Origin: Leptobrachium leishanense
Taxonomy: Eukaryota; Chordata; Amphibia; Anura; Megophryidae
NCBI GenBank assembly: GCA_009667805.1
Contig: CM019067.1
Location: forward strand, 242,765,721-242,829,720
Direction of reading: 5' to 3'
DNA length: 64,000 nt
Part shown: one piece after another, positions 43,670-55,559 of the stretch
How positions within the stretch are numbered: position 1 is the first letter of the stretch
Layout of the letters: the number at the start of each line of letters is the position of its first letter
The notes under the pieces: generated by a model
Database searches by the model: none
Seen by the model: only the letters and a program-made list of their open reading frames with translations
What the model was told of the DNA's origin: nothing
Made by a program: the position numbers and the translations under genes

Positions 43670-44456
43670 TGAAAATCTGTTACTTACTCCTTCATATCAC
43701 TGAGAAACCTCACATACACCTCACATCCTGCACCTCTAACACCTCACCCCTTTGTCAATCTCCACACTGCTCAGTCTCATATAGAATCCAATTTAAAATA
43801 TTGGTGCTCACGTACAAAGCTCTCCATAACCACACCTCTACATCTCCTCCCTTATTAGCAAGTACATCCCGTCCCAGCCACTTTTGCTGTGTCAATGCTA
43901 TCAGTTCCTCGTACCTGCACCCCCAACTCTCACCTTCGGACTTCTCCCAAGCTGCCCCCTTCCTATGGAACTCCCTCCCACACAACATCAGACTCTTCCC
44001 ATCTCTCAATCCTTCAAGAAGTCTCTGAAAACTCATTACTTTACAGAAGCCTATTGGCTCACTCCATGATCTCCCCACTGTTCACTTCTTACTCCATCTT
44101 CCCACCCAGCCCACATAAACCCCCGTTACTTCGGAAACCACAGGGAAAGGAAATAGAGTAAAATGTTCAGCAGAAAAAGGGGGTACCCCCCCACCCCCGT
44201 TACTTCCCATACCCAGCTAATTATGCTCACCTAGTGTGTCATCCCTCTCCTCTTAGATTGTAAACTCTCGCGCAGGGTCCTCTCTCCTACTGTGCGTTTG
44301 TAACGTGCATGACATACTTGAAAACGAGAGAAATCTCAAAGTATCCTTCCTGGTAAAATACTTTGCAAATGCAAACGTAAATTTATTATTCTGTCTCTCC
44401 CTTTACAGTGCTATGGAACTTGTTGGCGCTTTATAAATACTTGTAACTGTATCTGA
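43670..44456 (+). mobile_element. L2-like LINE, 3' fragment with an internal tail insertion
   Basis: The translation contains YRIQFKILVLTYKALHN and FSQAAPFLWNSLPHNIR, the C-terminal block of L2-type LINE polymerases. The 3' end reads GGAACTTGTTGGCGCTTTAT. A separate shared LINE/SINE tail (ATACTTGAAAACGAGAGAAA to TAAAATACTTTGC, 44313-44371) is inserted just before that end. Confidence 0.85.
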
Positions 44457-44576
44457 TAGATGTGTTATTTCATAAATATAATAATATAATCTCATTCTTT
44501 TTATTTTTTGTAAAAATGTTACTATTTTCAGTATTTTAAAGAGTAAAAACATAAATGAAATGCTAAGTAATGTGAT
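44457..44576. other. AT-rich intronic DNA
   Basis: No recognised feature. Confidence 0.4.
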
Positions 44577-44715
44577 AGCAGCAAGATGTCAAATCATTTA
44601 AATGCTGTTTGAAATAGCATTTACTAACCACTGCTTCACACCGCATTTGATGGCTTGACATGTCGACGCTAAACACAGATCCATGCAGCATTTAATGACT
44701 TTACATCTTGCTGCT
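44577..44715. repeat. 139-bp palindromic repeat, probable MITE
   Basis: AGCAGCAAGATGTCAAATCA on the left pairs with GACTTTACATCTTGCTGCT on the right, and TTTAAATGCTG pairs with CAGCATTTAA. No clear target duplication. Confidence 0.75.
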
Positions 44716-45989
44716 AAGAGCATGAACATCACTATTTTGCCTAAACTGAATTTGTCACCCAGCTTCCAAATTCAAAATAAATCCACAGTTTGATATCTCT
44801 TCGTGTACTTGTCTTTTTTTTTTGGATAGTTTTTTTTTCATCTTTGAATGAATAACCACCTCAATCAAGGATATTACACCAAGGGTGTATTCTCTGTCAT
44901 CTTGCTTCTTTGAGTTCTCTGAACGTCCTGAATCCCCTTAGTTTATTTTGTCCCCGAAGAGAATTCCCTTTTCCGTACATCTTCTCATTCCAAACATTGC
45001 TTTTCTGAACTTTTCTTGTAATACTGAATGTACGTAGTAGAGATGTGCCTTCATGAGTGTGTTTTTTTTTCTAAATTTGTAGTCATGATTTACGAATGTA
45101 TCACTTTTCAAAAGAAATGGGATAGTCTCCTAAAACAGAGAGAAAGAGCAAATCTTGTGTAAAGGCCATGTGTTACTGATTAGGATTTCGAACCTCCCAA
45201 CCTTCCTTGATTTGTTAGGATAGTCATAGTTTCAGGCCCCTCCTGGGCTCTCCTTTCTGGGGGTGTTATTGCTCCCTTGGTCTCAGAGAGGCAGCCGATG
45301 GATCTGATGTGCGCATGCATGCTCAGCTCCGAGCCATCGTTGTGCGCAGGCGTTACGAAACTTACTACTGTACTTGTACTTAAAGTGCGCAAGTCCCATA
45401 CCGGTGTGCAATTTGCAGTTCCTACTCTACACAAGTTGTGTAGGAGTGTAAACTGTGCAGAAAAGCTTCAGGGACTTCTTGGTTCGGGAGTCCCTGAGCC
45501 GAAGAAGAGCAGCAGCAGTGCACGGTGAGCGAGAAAAGGAAAAGATAAGTAAATTCATCAAAAAAATAAAAAAATAATTGGGCAGAGGCTGTCAGCAGTC
45601 TCTCCACAAATATTTATGGGCAAAAAAAATAAGCTCTATTTTTCACTAGAGTAGCCCTTTAACTCTCAGTGTGCGAACTGTCTGCCACTTACTTGTCAGT
45701 TGATCGGTTCCAGCTGGATCTCCCCCTCATTTCTGCTTGGCGGTCCTACAGTCCTGCACCAAAACCCTTTCCCAATGGTAAAGGTCATGTTTCTGCAATA
45801 ACTCCAGCTGCAAACATCACAAAACACAGTGATGCTTATTGCATCTATAGTACATCCACTACCACCTCCAGTTGATGAGCTACAACTCCTATGACTTTGT
45901 AACACCATCTAGGCTTTTAGCTTTTAGTTCTTCAACCACTGGTTGTCTAACTTTTAGCCGGCCCTGCTTTAGGTAACACTAGAAAATGC
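44716..45989. other. intronic DNA, nothing firm
   Basis: 45180-45600 is GC-richer and contains repeat-like text (TGTGCGCATGCATGCTCAG) without definable ends. Confidence 0.35.
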
Positions 45990-46530
45990 GGCTCTCTGTT
46001 TCAGTACGGGATCTCCTGTCCATTCGTGAATTACTGACTGAATAGTATACATTATACGCACATTATTTTTGTCTTCAGATTTCTTTTTCCCCACGTCAAA
46101 GTAAACTCGTGGAATGCCACGTTCTCTGGGGTAATACCACTTATCAGGCAGAACTGAAAGCCCTTCATTTCAGACGGATGGTAACCATTACTTCAAACAT
46201 CCATAACATATGTGAGGAATAAAAAACATCGCAGGGGGGATGTGCTCCCTTGCTGAGAGTAGCTCGGGGATGAGCTCGGGGCCCCGTCTGGATTTCAGAA
46301 TAAACATCACTTAGATCCCATGACAACACTGCTAAATATTTGCGATAGATACAATGTGCGCTAGTGACACCAAGATTAGCACGGGGAGAGGAAACGCTAT
46401 CCAGGTTGGAGGACTCGGCTCCGGTGAATACACTTTAAATCTCTCTATAGCAAATACTCCAGACGCATCTGTATTATGCTGAAGCTATATATAGTTTCCC
46501 CTTTTCCTTTAGAATGTTTTTCGTTTTATA
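45990..46530. promoter_or_regulatory. candidate conserved intronic enhancer
   Basis: This is a long non-repetitive block. It includes TTCGTGAATTACTGACTGAA near 46024, CACGTCAAAGTAAACTCGTG near 46093, GATGGTAACCATTACTTCAA near 46176 and CTAGTGACACCAAGATTAGC near 46360. Sequence character only. Confidence 0.35.
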
Positions 46531-46600
46531 ATATGAAATGTCGCACATTGACTTGCATTTGTTATGTGGATATAAAGTTCAGGGAAAATAAAATATGTGT

Positions 46601-46743
46601 ATAATACCTTATTATTATTCTTGCTTTATCTTCTATTGTGCAACATATTCAGGGGTAAAGGGCTTACAGTAAGTTAGGGTAGTACATACTTATATTAAAA
46701 TTAGACAGAGAGGGCCCTGCTCTCTAAGAAGCTTACATTATAA
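46601..46743 (-). mobile_element. LINE 3' end, antisense, old
   Basis: ATTATTATTCTTGC and CAACATATTCAGGGGTAAAG, then GGGCCCTGCTCTCTAAGAAG and CTTACATTATAATTG, follow the pattern of the LINE 3' ends elsewhere in the window in degraded form. Confidence 0.6.
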
Positions 46744-47599
46744 TTGTTTACTAGGACTGTATTTTATAATATGTAAAAAAAACACTTCTAAAAGGCATAT
46801 TTATAGAAATGCTAATTTTTTATGACTTTTTATAAATACAAAAATAAAAAAACTCATATAAAACAGGATTAGTAGCTTACATATCTAAATATTCTAATTT
46901 GTGTACTTAACGTGAACCCTTTTAATAAAAGAAGAAACTCAGTGCACCACTGGCATGCGCAGCCCGGTACATTAGGGTGTGCACCCATGGAACATTTATT
47001 AATTGAAAACTTACGTTTAGAAGATTTTGCACAAAATGCACATTTTTCATTAGAAATAACAAGTCTGTAATCAGAGATACTGTCAGTTTTTATGCTATTC
47101 ATCGTGAACCAGACATCTAAAATGTCAATGTGGGAAGTGAAAGAAGACCTCTTTACCCAACATTCGGGTGTGCCTGGGCACACCCTGCACGCCTCCTGCT
47201 GACGCCTATGGAGTGCACATTAAAAACAACTTACCTTGCTAGTAATTGACCAGTAATAATAATAATATGAGTCAGTGGTTGAACACATGTGCAGGGCAGT
47301 TATGAGCAGCTTCTCATTCATTAAAATACAATAAATGAGAAAAACTTGTGTATGTGAATGGAAGCCACAACACATGTGCGAGCAGACCAGCTGCGTTTTC
47401 ATTATTCATGAGAGTGTGCATGTATGGTTAAATACACGTGCGTATAACTCATTGTTTCTTTAATACAATGGGCCAGGCATCTCTTGCAGTTCCCTGTTCA
47501 TGTTGTAAGGCAGTTCTTTCCAGTGATTCCAAGATGCAGTCAAGCCTTGAAACTCTCTAGTTGAGATCACCAAATCCAGGGTCTAGATAGCCACAGGTT
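46744..47599. other. intronic DNA, nothing firm
   Basis: AT-rich, with some repeat-like text at 46960-47220 (CATTCGGGTGTGCCTGGGCA). No coding signature. Confidence 0.35.
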
Positions 47600-48000
47600 C
47601 CTAAAAGTATAAGAGCCCTATTCCCTCGTGAACGCTTACTGTAGCATTCAGATATCTAAGCGTTAATGCCAAGATAAGTGACTTTAACGCATGCCCTCAT
47701 ATTACACTCCTGACGCTAAATCCCTTAAAAATCCATTGCGCGAGCTTACTGTACTTTGCTCTTCCTATACTTAACTTGGGGAGCACATTTAGGGCCATAT
47801 TACAATGTTGGTGCTAATTTAACCAGAGCAGTTGTAAACTGAAAACCTCCATAGGCTATAATGGCTCTGGGAAGTTTACAACAGCTCTGGTTAAGTTAAC
47901 ACCAAGTATGTAATATGGCCCCTAGTAATTAGCGTTCGGATAAGTAACGGATCACAAAGTCCTAGCGATAATTACCGCATCGATGGCTTAAAGGGTTAAC
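47600..48000. mobile_element. GGGCC-class element, partial, with inserted hairpin MITE
   Basis: GAGCCCTATTCCCTCGTGAA begins the copy. GCGCGAGCTTACTGTACTTT and CTTCCTATACTTAACTTGGG are the family core seen at 49300, 51127 and 58287. A palindromic MITE (GGGCCATATTACAATGTTGG ... TATGTAATATGGCCCCT, 47791-47925) sits inside it. Confidence 0.72.
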
Positions 48001-48549
48001 AAAAAATTTAACAACACCTATAAGTTGGTTATAACCGATTCTACTTTTGAAGAATCACTAACTGTTAGCACTCCCTAACCCCCCCCCCAATAAATCAGAT
48101 ACTCACCCCTCATTCTAGAATTCTGGGTACGGTTTGCTCGACCTTAATTATACATTATATGTTACAATCTATTCTATATAACTAAGTTCTACGTCTAATA
48201 CACCTTCAATTTACATACCTATGTCATACTGACAGTCTGACTTTGTTGAGCATTGTCATATAACAAAAATAATTGGGGGGATCCCCTTGTGGGATCTGCT
48301 CCCCCCCATGCTTCCCATTTCCTACACCCATGCTTTCTTCACTACACATTGTAACACTACAAAGTACAGAAGTTGGCTTGGTTTTTGCGGATAGCTTAGG
48401 TTGTTGTCAAACTGGCACGATAAAGTTGCAGGTTTAGGCTGTGGGCTATGTGGTAGCTCCCATTTTTGACACTCTTTTAAAGCTGACAAGAAACAGAGAG
48501 ACTCCATTTACTGCTTTCTTCTACCTAGAGCTGGAACGGTTATGGTGCA
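48001..48549. other. intronic DNA, nothing recognised
   Basis: Includes C runs near 48079 and 48300. No coding signature. Confidence 0.4.
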
Positions 48550-49080
48550 TGGACTGGCCCTTGATTATGATTTTTACTCTAAAAATTCTTCGTAAAAAAT
48601 GTTGTTAATCCCCGATCTAAATCTAGGTTTTGCTGGATTATCATTAACATAAAGCGTAAGAAGAGTTCATTATTGTGTAGTTATCAGCTCATGCTTATAT
48701 TGTTCATCTTTTTCAAGGTGCCAATTATTTTGGAGGCACATATATATTGTCTGCAAGCCTGCTAAATAAACAAAGGATCGTTTGTCTCCGTCCTTATACC
48801 CAGTGATGTTTGGATCATTTCCTTTGTTTGTACGCTATGAAAATTACTTGACAACTATATTAATTCCCTGAACATCCCTGAAATCTCATTTTTCAAGGAG
48901 ACCCATGTTGTGCTTCAAAATCTGGCTAAGCTAGCTCATTTGAAGACATCTTGCTTTTGTTTCTATGAATTATCATTTTTATATTTTTTTGCATTTCATG
49001 TTGGGCGCAAGGTGATTTACGCAACACAGTTAAGCATACAAAATGATCTTTTGATCATTGCAGAATAAAAATTATATCAG
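48550..49080. promoter_or_regulatory. candidate conserved intronic enhancer
   Basis: The block is non-repetitive, with TGCTGGATTATCATTAACAT near 48632, AAAATTACTTGACAACTATA near 48839, GCTAAGCTAGCTCATTTG near 48925 and TTTACGCAACACAGTTAAGC near 49015. Inferred from sequence character and gene context. Confidence 0.36.
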
Positions 49081-49145
49081 TTTCAGCGCAGTTTTACATA
49101 GTGGACAATTTTTAGTCAACATGTCACTAGTTATAAAAACATTTG

Positions 49146-49835
49146 GGGCCCTATTACAATCTTCGCGCAAACGTTTGCGCCGGCGCAAAAATGCATTAAC
49201 GCGAGGGGTAAAACACTTTGTGCTGAACGTCGTATTACAATGTCAGCGCAACAAACGTGCGTATAAATCTACCGCGGGTGAACCTGCGCGAACCCTGTGC
49301 GAGCTTACTGTACTTTGCGCGTCCTATACTTAACATTGTGAGCGCAAATGCATATGTGCGCTGGTACGCGGATTACAATCTATGCGCAGGAATTAACGCA
49401 TAGCCTTTGCGCGCATAATTTTAGCAGCTTCTAAAAGCTGGTGTTAATGGCAAATCTGAACAACCTGGCCGAACCCAAATACACCAGCCCAAAAAAAAAT
49501 GCAGCAAGGTATAGTTACACATTCTACTCATACCAAACCAATAAAATGGAGAAGTTGTGTGTGCATTTATTATTGCTGTAGCATATATACTCAGATTGAT
49601 TTTGACAAGCGCAAAAACTTAACGTGAGACAATTGTGGTTCTTATTTCTGATTGGCTGAATCGTGTGAAAAAACCAGTCCGCATACTGATTTCTGCGTGC
49701 AACGTTTGTGCACATCCGTTTTACGCGCGTTATTGCTCGACGGATGAAAAAAAAATGTGTGTTAACGTTCAACGCTTGGCGCACAAATTCACGTGTTGTG
49801 CGAGCGTTTTTAACGCGAAGATTGTAATAGGGCCC
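49146..49835. mobile_element. GGGCCCTATTACA-family element, 690 bp
   Basis: GGGCCCTATTACAATCTTCG and CGAAGATTGTAATAGGGCCC are perfect 20-bp inverted ends flanked by the 3-bp repeat TTG. The interior carries GCGCAAACG words, GAGCTTACTGTACTTTGCGC and CCGAACCCAAATACACCAGC. It is the best-preserved copy of the family that includes 30447-31158. No transposase. Confidence 0.9.
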
Positions 49836-49889
49836 TTGGTATTTTCATTTGATAAGCCATGGATGACTACAATGTACAGATATTTAAAA

Positions 49890-50330
49890 ATTTGTCATCG
49901 ACATTTCGGTGCTCTCTCATTTCTCGCACTTCGGGGAATCAAATTCTCTGACCCTGCGGTGAATTCAGCATTCACCGCAGGGTCCCTGAAGTGCAGGGAA
50001 CGGGTCTGAAAATCCACAAAAAAAATCACCGAAAACCACGCTGATAAGCCGCCAATATGATCCGAATAATTGGATCTATCCGAAACGCCAAACATCAGGA
50101 CATTTCACTGCTGTTCGGTGTTCTATGAATAGATTAACCATTGCTTCTCTATGGGGATTTCACCGCTGTCAAACAGGCAAACGTATTTTGCTGGCAATTT
50201 GCGAATATTTGGCGAACTACCTGCTTTTTGAATTGCCGAATGGCCCGCAATTGCACCGTACAGTGAAATTCACTGTTCGGTGCAATCTCGGGGCAAGTTC
50301 AGCTCTCTCTGAATATCATGGTGACAGAAT
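49890..50330. mobile_element. CATTCACCGCAGGG-containing element, partial
   Basis: GACCCTGCGGTGAATTCAGC and its complement GCATTCACCGCAGGGTC form a hairpin near 49957-49984. GCCGAATGGCCCGCAATTGC, CACCGTACAGTGAAATTCAC and TCAGCTCTCTCTGAATATCA relate it to the TTCACTAA and CAGGGTTATTCA groups. The ends are not exact. Confidence 0.6.
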
Positions 50331-50984
50331 ATTTTTAAAGACAATAAATAAATTAATATGTATGTATAATATCAGATCTGCCAAATTTGACAAATCTAAG
50401 GTCAAGAGTGTGGGGATGATCAAAATGTGAGGGGGCATTGGCATTACGTGATGTGCGTCATCATGGACCATGCACCCTAAAACGGACCTGTCATCCTGGC
50501 ATGATTGTGTGCTAGGATGACCAGCATCCTGGCCAAATAGTCAATCACGTGCTCATACTCAAGCATTTTGCAAACACAGGCTTAAGTACCATGAGCCCCA
50601 TTAATCAGGTGCTCCCTGTGCATTTCTTAGTGCTCCCGAACACCGGGTGTCAGCCTAAGGTTGGTCGGGAGGACTAAGTTAAAACTGTTTGAGTGTGACT
50701 TGGCAGCTGTGATAAATAATGCAAAGTTTTGACCTGGAATCTGTATTTTCTAAACTAGGTTTTAAAATTGTGCATGCGTGACCAGTTTCAATTCTAATAG
50801 TATCCTTATATATGCAGAGCTATAGTCAATTTACATTGTTTATTTTACCTATAAGGAGCATCCAAGAGGTTTAGGTATCTTCCCAACTGGAACATAGGTC
50901 AAAACACCTGACATAAAGGTGTGATTGGTTATACCTATGCAAGATGCTAACATTCAGTAGCTCACATATATATTCCAACCTTGT
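50331..50984. other. intronic DNA, nothing firm
   Basis: 50440-50660 looks repeat-like (GCACCCTAAAACGGACCTG) but is not classified. Confidence 0.35.
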
Positions 50985-51914
50985 GGGCCACATTACATTC
51001 TTGTTGCTAACGGTAGCGCTCACTTGCGTGAGCACTAACGTTAGCTGCGGTGTTTACCGCATATTACAATCCAAACGCAAACGGGTTAAGTAACCCGTTT
51101 GCGTTTGGTACCTTGCGCTTTTCAGCACGAGGTTACTGTTCTTTGCGCTCCCTATACTTAACACGGGGAGCGCAAAGTGTTAATCAGCGTTAGTATTACA
51201 ATCTTCTAGCGCTGATTAACTTCTGGCTGTGGTTAGCAAAAAGGGTGGAGTAGAGGTAACATCACTGCTCTGCGTGGGGAGAGTCTGTGGAGTCATGGGT
51301 TCAATCCCGACGAGCACCTCTCCAGTAAGTGTCCTTGGGCAAGACACCTAACGGTACATACTCACCACCCAGGACATACTTGAAAATGAGAGAAATCTCG
51401 ATGTATCCTTCCTGGTAAAATCCTTTTTCAAAAAAAAAGAAAAACCACAGCTTGGACTTGGTGTTAACGGATTCCGCTTCTGCAGAATCCGTTAACACCA
51501 ACCTAAAAAAATAATGTTATACTCACCTCCTGTCCCACGGCACGGACCGCAGCTCCAACCTCCTCTTCCGTCCGGCTGGGAGCAGGGAAAGACTGGGGGA
51601 AAAAGTCTCCCCAGTCTCTTCCTGCGTATCACTACGCTGACCGGCCGGATCTCATGAGGCGAGATCCGGCTGGTCATGTGACCGGCAGGGAGAAACTCAA
51701 TGGAGTCCTATGGACTCCATCGAGTGGATGCTCGTGGCTGCGCTCAGCACTGCCGCTAGCATCCCGGGGGTTAACACCCACAAACAATGCAGGCAGCGTT
51801 TTTTGCGCCTGCATTGTAATCCAGCGTTAAAATGCGGGCGCAAGGGGGAAAACTGCGGGGGCAGTTTTTCCTCCCTTGCGCCCGCGTTTTAACGCTAGGA
51901 ATGTAATGTGACCC
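50985..51914. mobile_element. GGGCCACATTACA-family element carrying a SINE
   Basis: GGGCCACATTACATTCTTG and GGAATGTAATGTGACCC are inverted ends. The core GGTTACTGTTCTTTGCGCTC and CCTATACTTAACACGGGGAG is present. An internal hairpin TTGGTGTTAACGGATTC / GAATCCGTTAACACCAA (51458-51474, 51485-51501) is perfect and also present in weaker form near 58731. The SINE at 51243-51441 is inserted within. Confidence 0.82.
51243..51441 (+). mobile_element. tRNA-derived SINE inserted in a MITE
   Basis: GGGTGGAGTAGAGG (A-box region), B-box GGTTCAATCCC at 51299-51309, body CACCTCTCCAGTAAGTGTCC, tail CAGGACATACTTGAAAATGA, and a poly-A end at 51430-51438. It is intact in outline and so younger than the element it entered. 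Confidence 0.9.
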
Positions 51915-51939
51915 AGTGTGTTCTGATTTATTTTTTGCA

Positions 51940-52475
51940 GTCGGTGTTAATTCTTAAAAGTTCAATGCTCTGTAAATAAGCCCAAATGTCTGATTTGCTT
52001 GTTGAAAAAAAAGAGAAGCAGCTACATAAATGCATGTACAGATCTCGGCTTTGAAAGAGGTTAGAATAGCACAGCTCTACAGTGTTCATAACCAAAGGGC
52101 CGAGAATAAAAGGGGTGTAAAAACTGCTCTTATCCGCGTCAAAATAAATGTAAGGTTTAATTGTAAAATCTGAATAATGTTAATATTTATTATCTTCCTT
52201 TCTCTCATTGTTTTGTCTTCCGTTCCGACTCTTTTTTGAAATGTCACTCACAGGTTTCAAGCAAGCCATCTAGCCCTACAGACTGCTGCAGGCGTATTTT
52301 GTTCATGAATTATTAGCGTGCTTGAAAAGGCATTGTTAGCCATAGATGGGTAAGAAAAGGGAACCTATTGCTTCCAAAGAACAAAACAGCAAGTTCGCGA
52401 GAGACAGTAAAATAGCTTACTTTCTGAGTCATTACTCGAAGTGAATTCTCCTTCCAATACCCTTGCATGCATGTT
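51940..52475. promoter_or_regulatory. candidate conserved intronic enhancer
   Basis: This long non-repetitive block includes CATAACCAAAGGGCCGAG near 52087, TTATCCGCGTCAAAATAAAT near 52131, GTTCATGAATTATTAGCGTG near 52301 and GGCATTGTTAGCCATAGATG near 52330. It is one of the stronger candidates by appearance. Confidence 0.42.
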
Positions 52476-52480
52476 CCACA

Positions 52481-52794
52481 TTAAAGGGCTATTATAGTAG
52501 GAAAAAAAAAGACGTGCTGTATTTCCATAGAGCATGTCATGTTAACCCAAACGGCCCAAGTAAACGTATGTTTTAATTCTCGCAATAGGACTAAAACACA
52601 TTTAAACCTCTGCTCCGGTCCACACAAAACAAATCAGTGTGTGACTGACTCCATCCCGACCGCCAGGAACAGGGCAGGGCATATTTTTAGCAAATGATGC
52701 CTTGAATCAGCTATAAGTTATAAGGGCAGCAGAGAATAAGGTGAAAATGTGCCACCTCGCAAAAAAGATCACATCTATCTAGTACAGCCTTTAA
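52481..52794. mobile_element. T2/Kolobok-like MITE, 314 bp
   Basis: It starts TTAAAGGGCTATTATAGTAG and ends CTATCTAGTACAGCCTTTAA. TTAA targets with AAAGG ends are typical of the amphibian T2 group. No coding capacity. Confidence 0.72.
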
Positions 52795-54107
52795 GGAAAA
52801 CACAAATACAACTTAGGCCTGGGTCAGACGAGTGCACTACGTTTGGGTTTGGGTTAGGGTTGAGCCCTTTCCGCTCCGTTTTTGCTTCATTGTAAGGCAA
52901 CAGATTCTGCCCCTTCTGTTGATATGAGCGCAGAGAGAAACTCTTTTTTTAGTTTCCCCCAAAACAAAAATTAAAAAAAAGTAGTTTTGACCCTTTTTTT
53001 TAAGGGGAGATGGCACCCCGTATTTCTGTGCCTATGGGCCCCAGAAATATAAATCCGGCCATGACTGCATATCTCTGCTCTGAATATGGTGGAAAGAAAA
53101 GTGAAGTAGTCATGGAAAGTAGCGAGAAAGGTTACCACTGGCTGTGATTCTGTCCATGGTTATAGATTAACCAGACTATTGACCTGCTGCTTAGGTGAAT
53201 GGCATCCTATAGCTGCACATCCCAACGTGTGTGGTCCATTGCAGTGACGCATTTCATTTAAATAGGTGCACCATAACAGGTACATGGGTAAGTTAGCATT
53301 CATAGCATGAGTAAAATACAGCAGAAACAATGCCCACATGAGCAGTATTGCTCTCTACTCTTTAAATGAAAACATTTTGGGTAGTTTTTGTGTCTCTACA
53401 TACAAATCTGAGTGAGTGACAAACCTAGCACAATAAATCCAGAATAGCAACTGTAAAGGTGAATGAAATATCTATGGATTATTGAGCTTGGCAGGGCATG
53501 GACCAGAATTCATAGACCACTCACTTATGATTTAGGGATGGTAGTAATATAATGTGAGTCAATTTATTGATGATGTCCTCAATTATTTAACAAGATTACA
53601 CTTTAATAAACTTTATTGAAATTCGTACAGACAGACACTACTGTCTAACGTAATTAATTCAAAAGTTTATTTGCTCTGCTTACCCTAAGCATTATTCTTG
53701 CAGTAGGCCAAAACAAAATGTTCTAACATGTATGCACATTAAAATATTTGTATTTGAAATAACAATTTTTTTTAAATGAACTATCCCATTCCCAGCATGC
53801 AACTGGGACCACGGTACTTGTATTGTATCGAACTGGTACAATTGTGTTCATATGAAATACATTTTGCGCGTCTAATCCTTACATTCTAAATTTTGAGCAC
53901 ATTTGCTAATTTTGAGTTGAAGTGCTTGGTTTTGCTCCGTGGAGATCCTGCCTATGTTATGCTGCTTAATGGGTGGGAAAGTTTTTATAAAAGTGAGGGC
54001 AGTTATAACTTAACCCCAAATGTTTACTTTGCAGTCATGATGGATATAGTTCTATTGGATTTCATATTTTTTTTTGCATTTAAATTGTGCTGTGGCAAAA
54101 ACTAATT
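52795..54107. other. intronic DNA with a TTAA-MITE remnant
   Basis: TTAGGCCTGGGTCAGACGAG at 52813 is the terminus of the CpG-rich TTAA family without its body. The rest is not recognised. Confidence 0.4.
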
Positions 54108-54178
54108 TGTTCATCTGAATCGTTTCATTCGTTCATCTGAATCGTTTCGTTCATCTGAATCGTTTCATTTGTTCTTTT
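54108..54178. repeat. short tandem repeat (GTTCATCTGAATCGTTTC)n
   Basis: Three units of GTTCATCTGAATCGTTTC, spaced 18-23 bp, differ by small insertions. Confidence 0.9.
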
Positions 54179-54546
54179 TCTATTCAAACAACTCCAATCG
54201 CATTTATCTGCCATTCGGTTTGTCAATAAAATCCAGTTTTAATGAAATAAATTGCCTCCCAATAGTTAATTGTATAGTGACTGCACCATACCAAGGAATT
54301 AGACAATAATGAAATGGCTGTGGCGGTTTGTTGGTAGCTAATTTTGGAATTTTGTTGCTTTACATACAGACAAATCGCTGAAATCAATTGCACAAAGCTA
54401 GTTTTTTCTTCATGTAATTATAAATGTCAAAGAGTGAAATATCACTCATTTGATTTTTATAGGTAAAAACTAATTTTACCTTATTGGTCAGAAATCCTGT
54501 TTGTAACACAAAATATAATAGACCCACTTTCAACTTAGCTGTTAGT

Positions 54547-54588
54547 CTAACGGCTAGAGCCATTGGGCAAAATGGCTCTAGCCGTTAG
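54547..54588. repeat. perfect 18-bp-arm hairpin
   Basis: CTAACGGCTAGAGCCATT and AATGGCTCTAGCCGTTAG are exact complements separated by the loop GGGCAA. It lies directly next to the hAT MITE at 54596. Confidence 0.93.
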
Positions 54589-54595
54589 CTTAAAG

Positions 54596-54732
54596 CAAGG
54601 GATCGGTAACCTTGGCCCTCGAGATGTTTTGAATTACATTTCCTAAGAGGCTCAGCCAAGCTAATGAGTGGCTAGGCATCATGGGAGATATAGTTCCAAA
54701 ACATCTGGAGGGCCAAGGTTGCTGTTCTCTGG
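54596..54732. mobile_element. hAT MITE, 137 bp
   Basis: CAAGGGATCGGTAACCTTGG and CCAAGGTTGCTGTTCTCTGG are inverted ends. The flanks CTTAAAGC / TTTAAAGA are a weak 8-bp duplication. The body GGCATCATGGGAGATATAGT and CCAAAACATCTGGAGGGCC matches 43465-43601, which has exactly the same length. Confidence 0.82.
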
Positions 54733-55559
54733 TTTAAAGAGTACGGCAATTATTGCAACCGAACCGCAAGCTTAGCTTGCCACTCTAGAGTAGAGAGGCT
54801 ACTTACTATAAATTTGTAGGAGCCCTTAATTTGTGGAGAACACGCTATTCCAACATAGCTCGTTCTTTTAAAAGCAAGCCATCATTCAGAAATGAATACC
54901 GATTTCAGACCGTTTGCTTTTGCAAAATCACTTTACACCTCAATTTATACCTGCAAAATAATCTCCTACTTTTCTTAGTTTTCGCAGTTAAAAGGACTTG
55001 GCTGCTTCAATGACTCCTGCCCAACCCCACTTAAACGAAGTCACACAGCAACTGTGTAGGGTCACGCAGGACCCCATGGACTGGTCTCTAGGAGCTGATA
55101 CCAAATCCAGGATCTGCCTGTGGCTCCTGATTATTCCAGCCCAAACCAGTAATACAGCAGTGGGGTCGGATTAGCATTGGTAATAGGCAGCTGGTAAGGG
55201 ATATCGGCTCACCATTTTTTTCCCCATATTCGCTCTCTGTTACCGACTTGATTAGAATCAATTAGATCTAGATTAGATTAGAATTAGATGTTTTTGTATT
55301 TGATTTGATAAGATTTAACTCATATGGGGCAAGTCCCAAAGTATCCATAAATCATGGATTCTGAGATCTATCAAACTGGAGCTGAGTATTTGCTTGTTAA
55401 GCAACTGGTTGTTATTATTTATGATCTGACACATTGTACATAATGTTCAAACTGTTTTTCTGGATAACACATGACCCGTCTGACCTCTATTCCATTGTAG
55501 CCATCCATGGGATTAAATTCATATAAAAGTAGTTTTAAAAATCAATTCTGAAAAGGTTC
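54733..55559. other. intronic DNA, nothing recognised
   Basis: Contains AGATTAGATTAGAATTAGAT simple sequence near 55268 and a repeat-like CAAATCCAGGATCTGCCTG near 55103. Confidence 0.4.
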
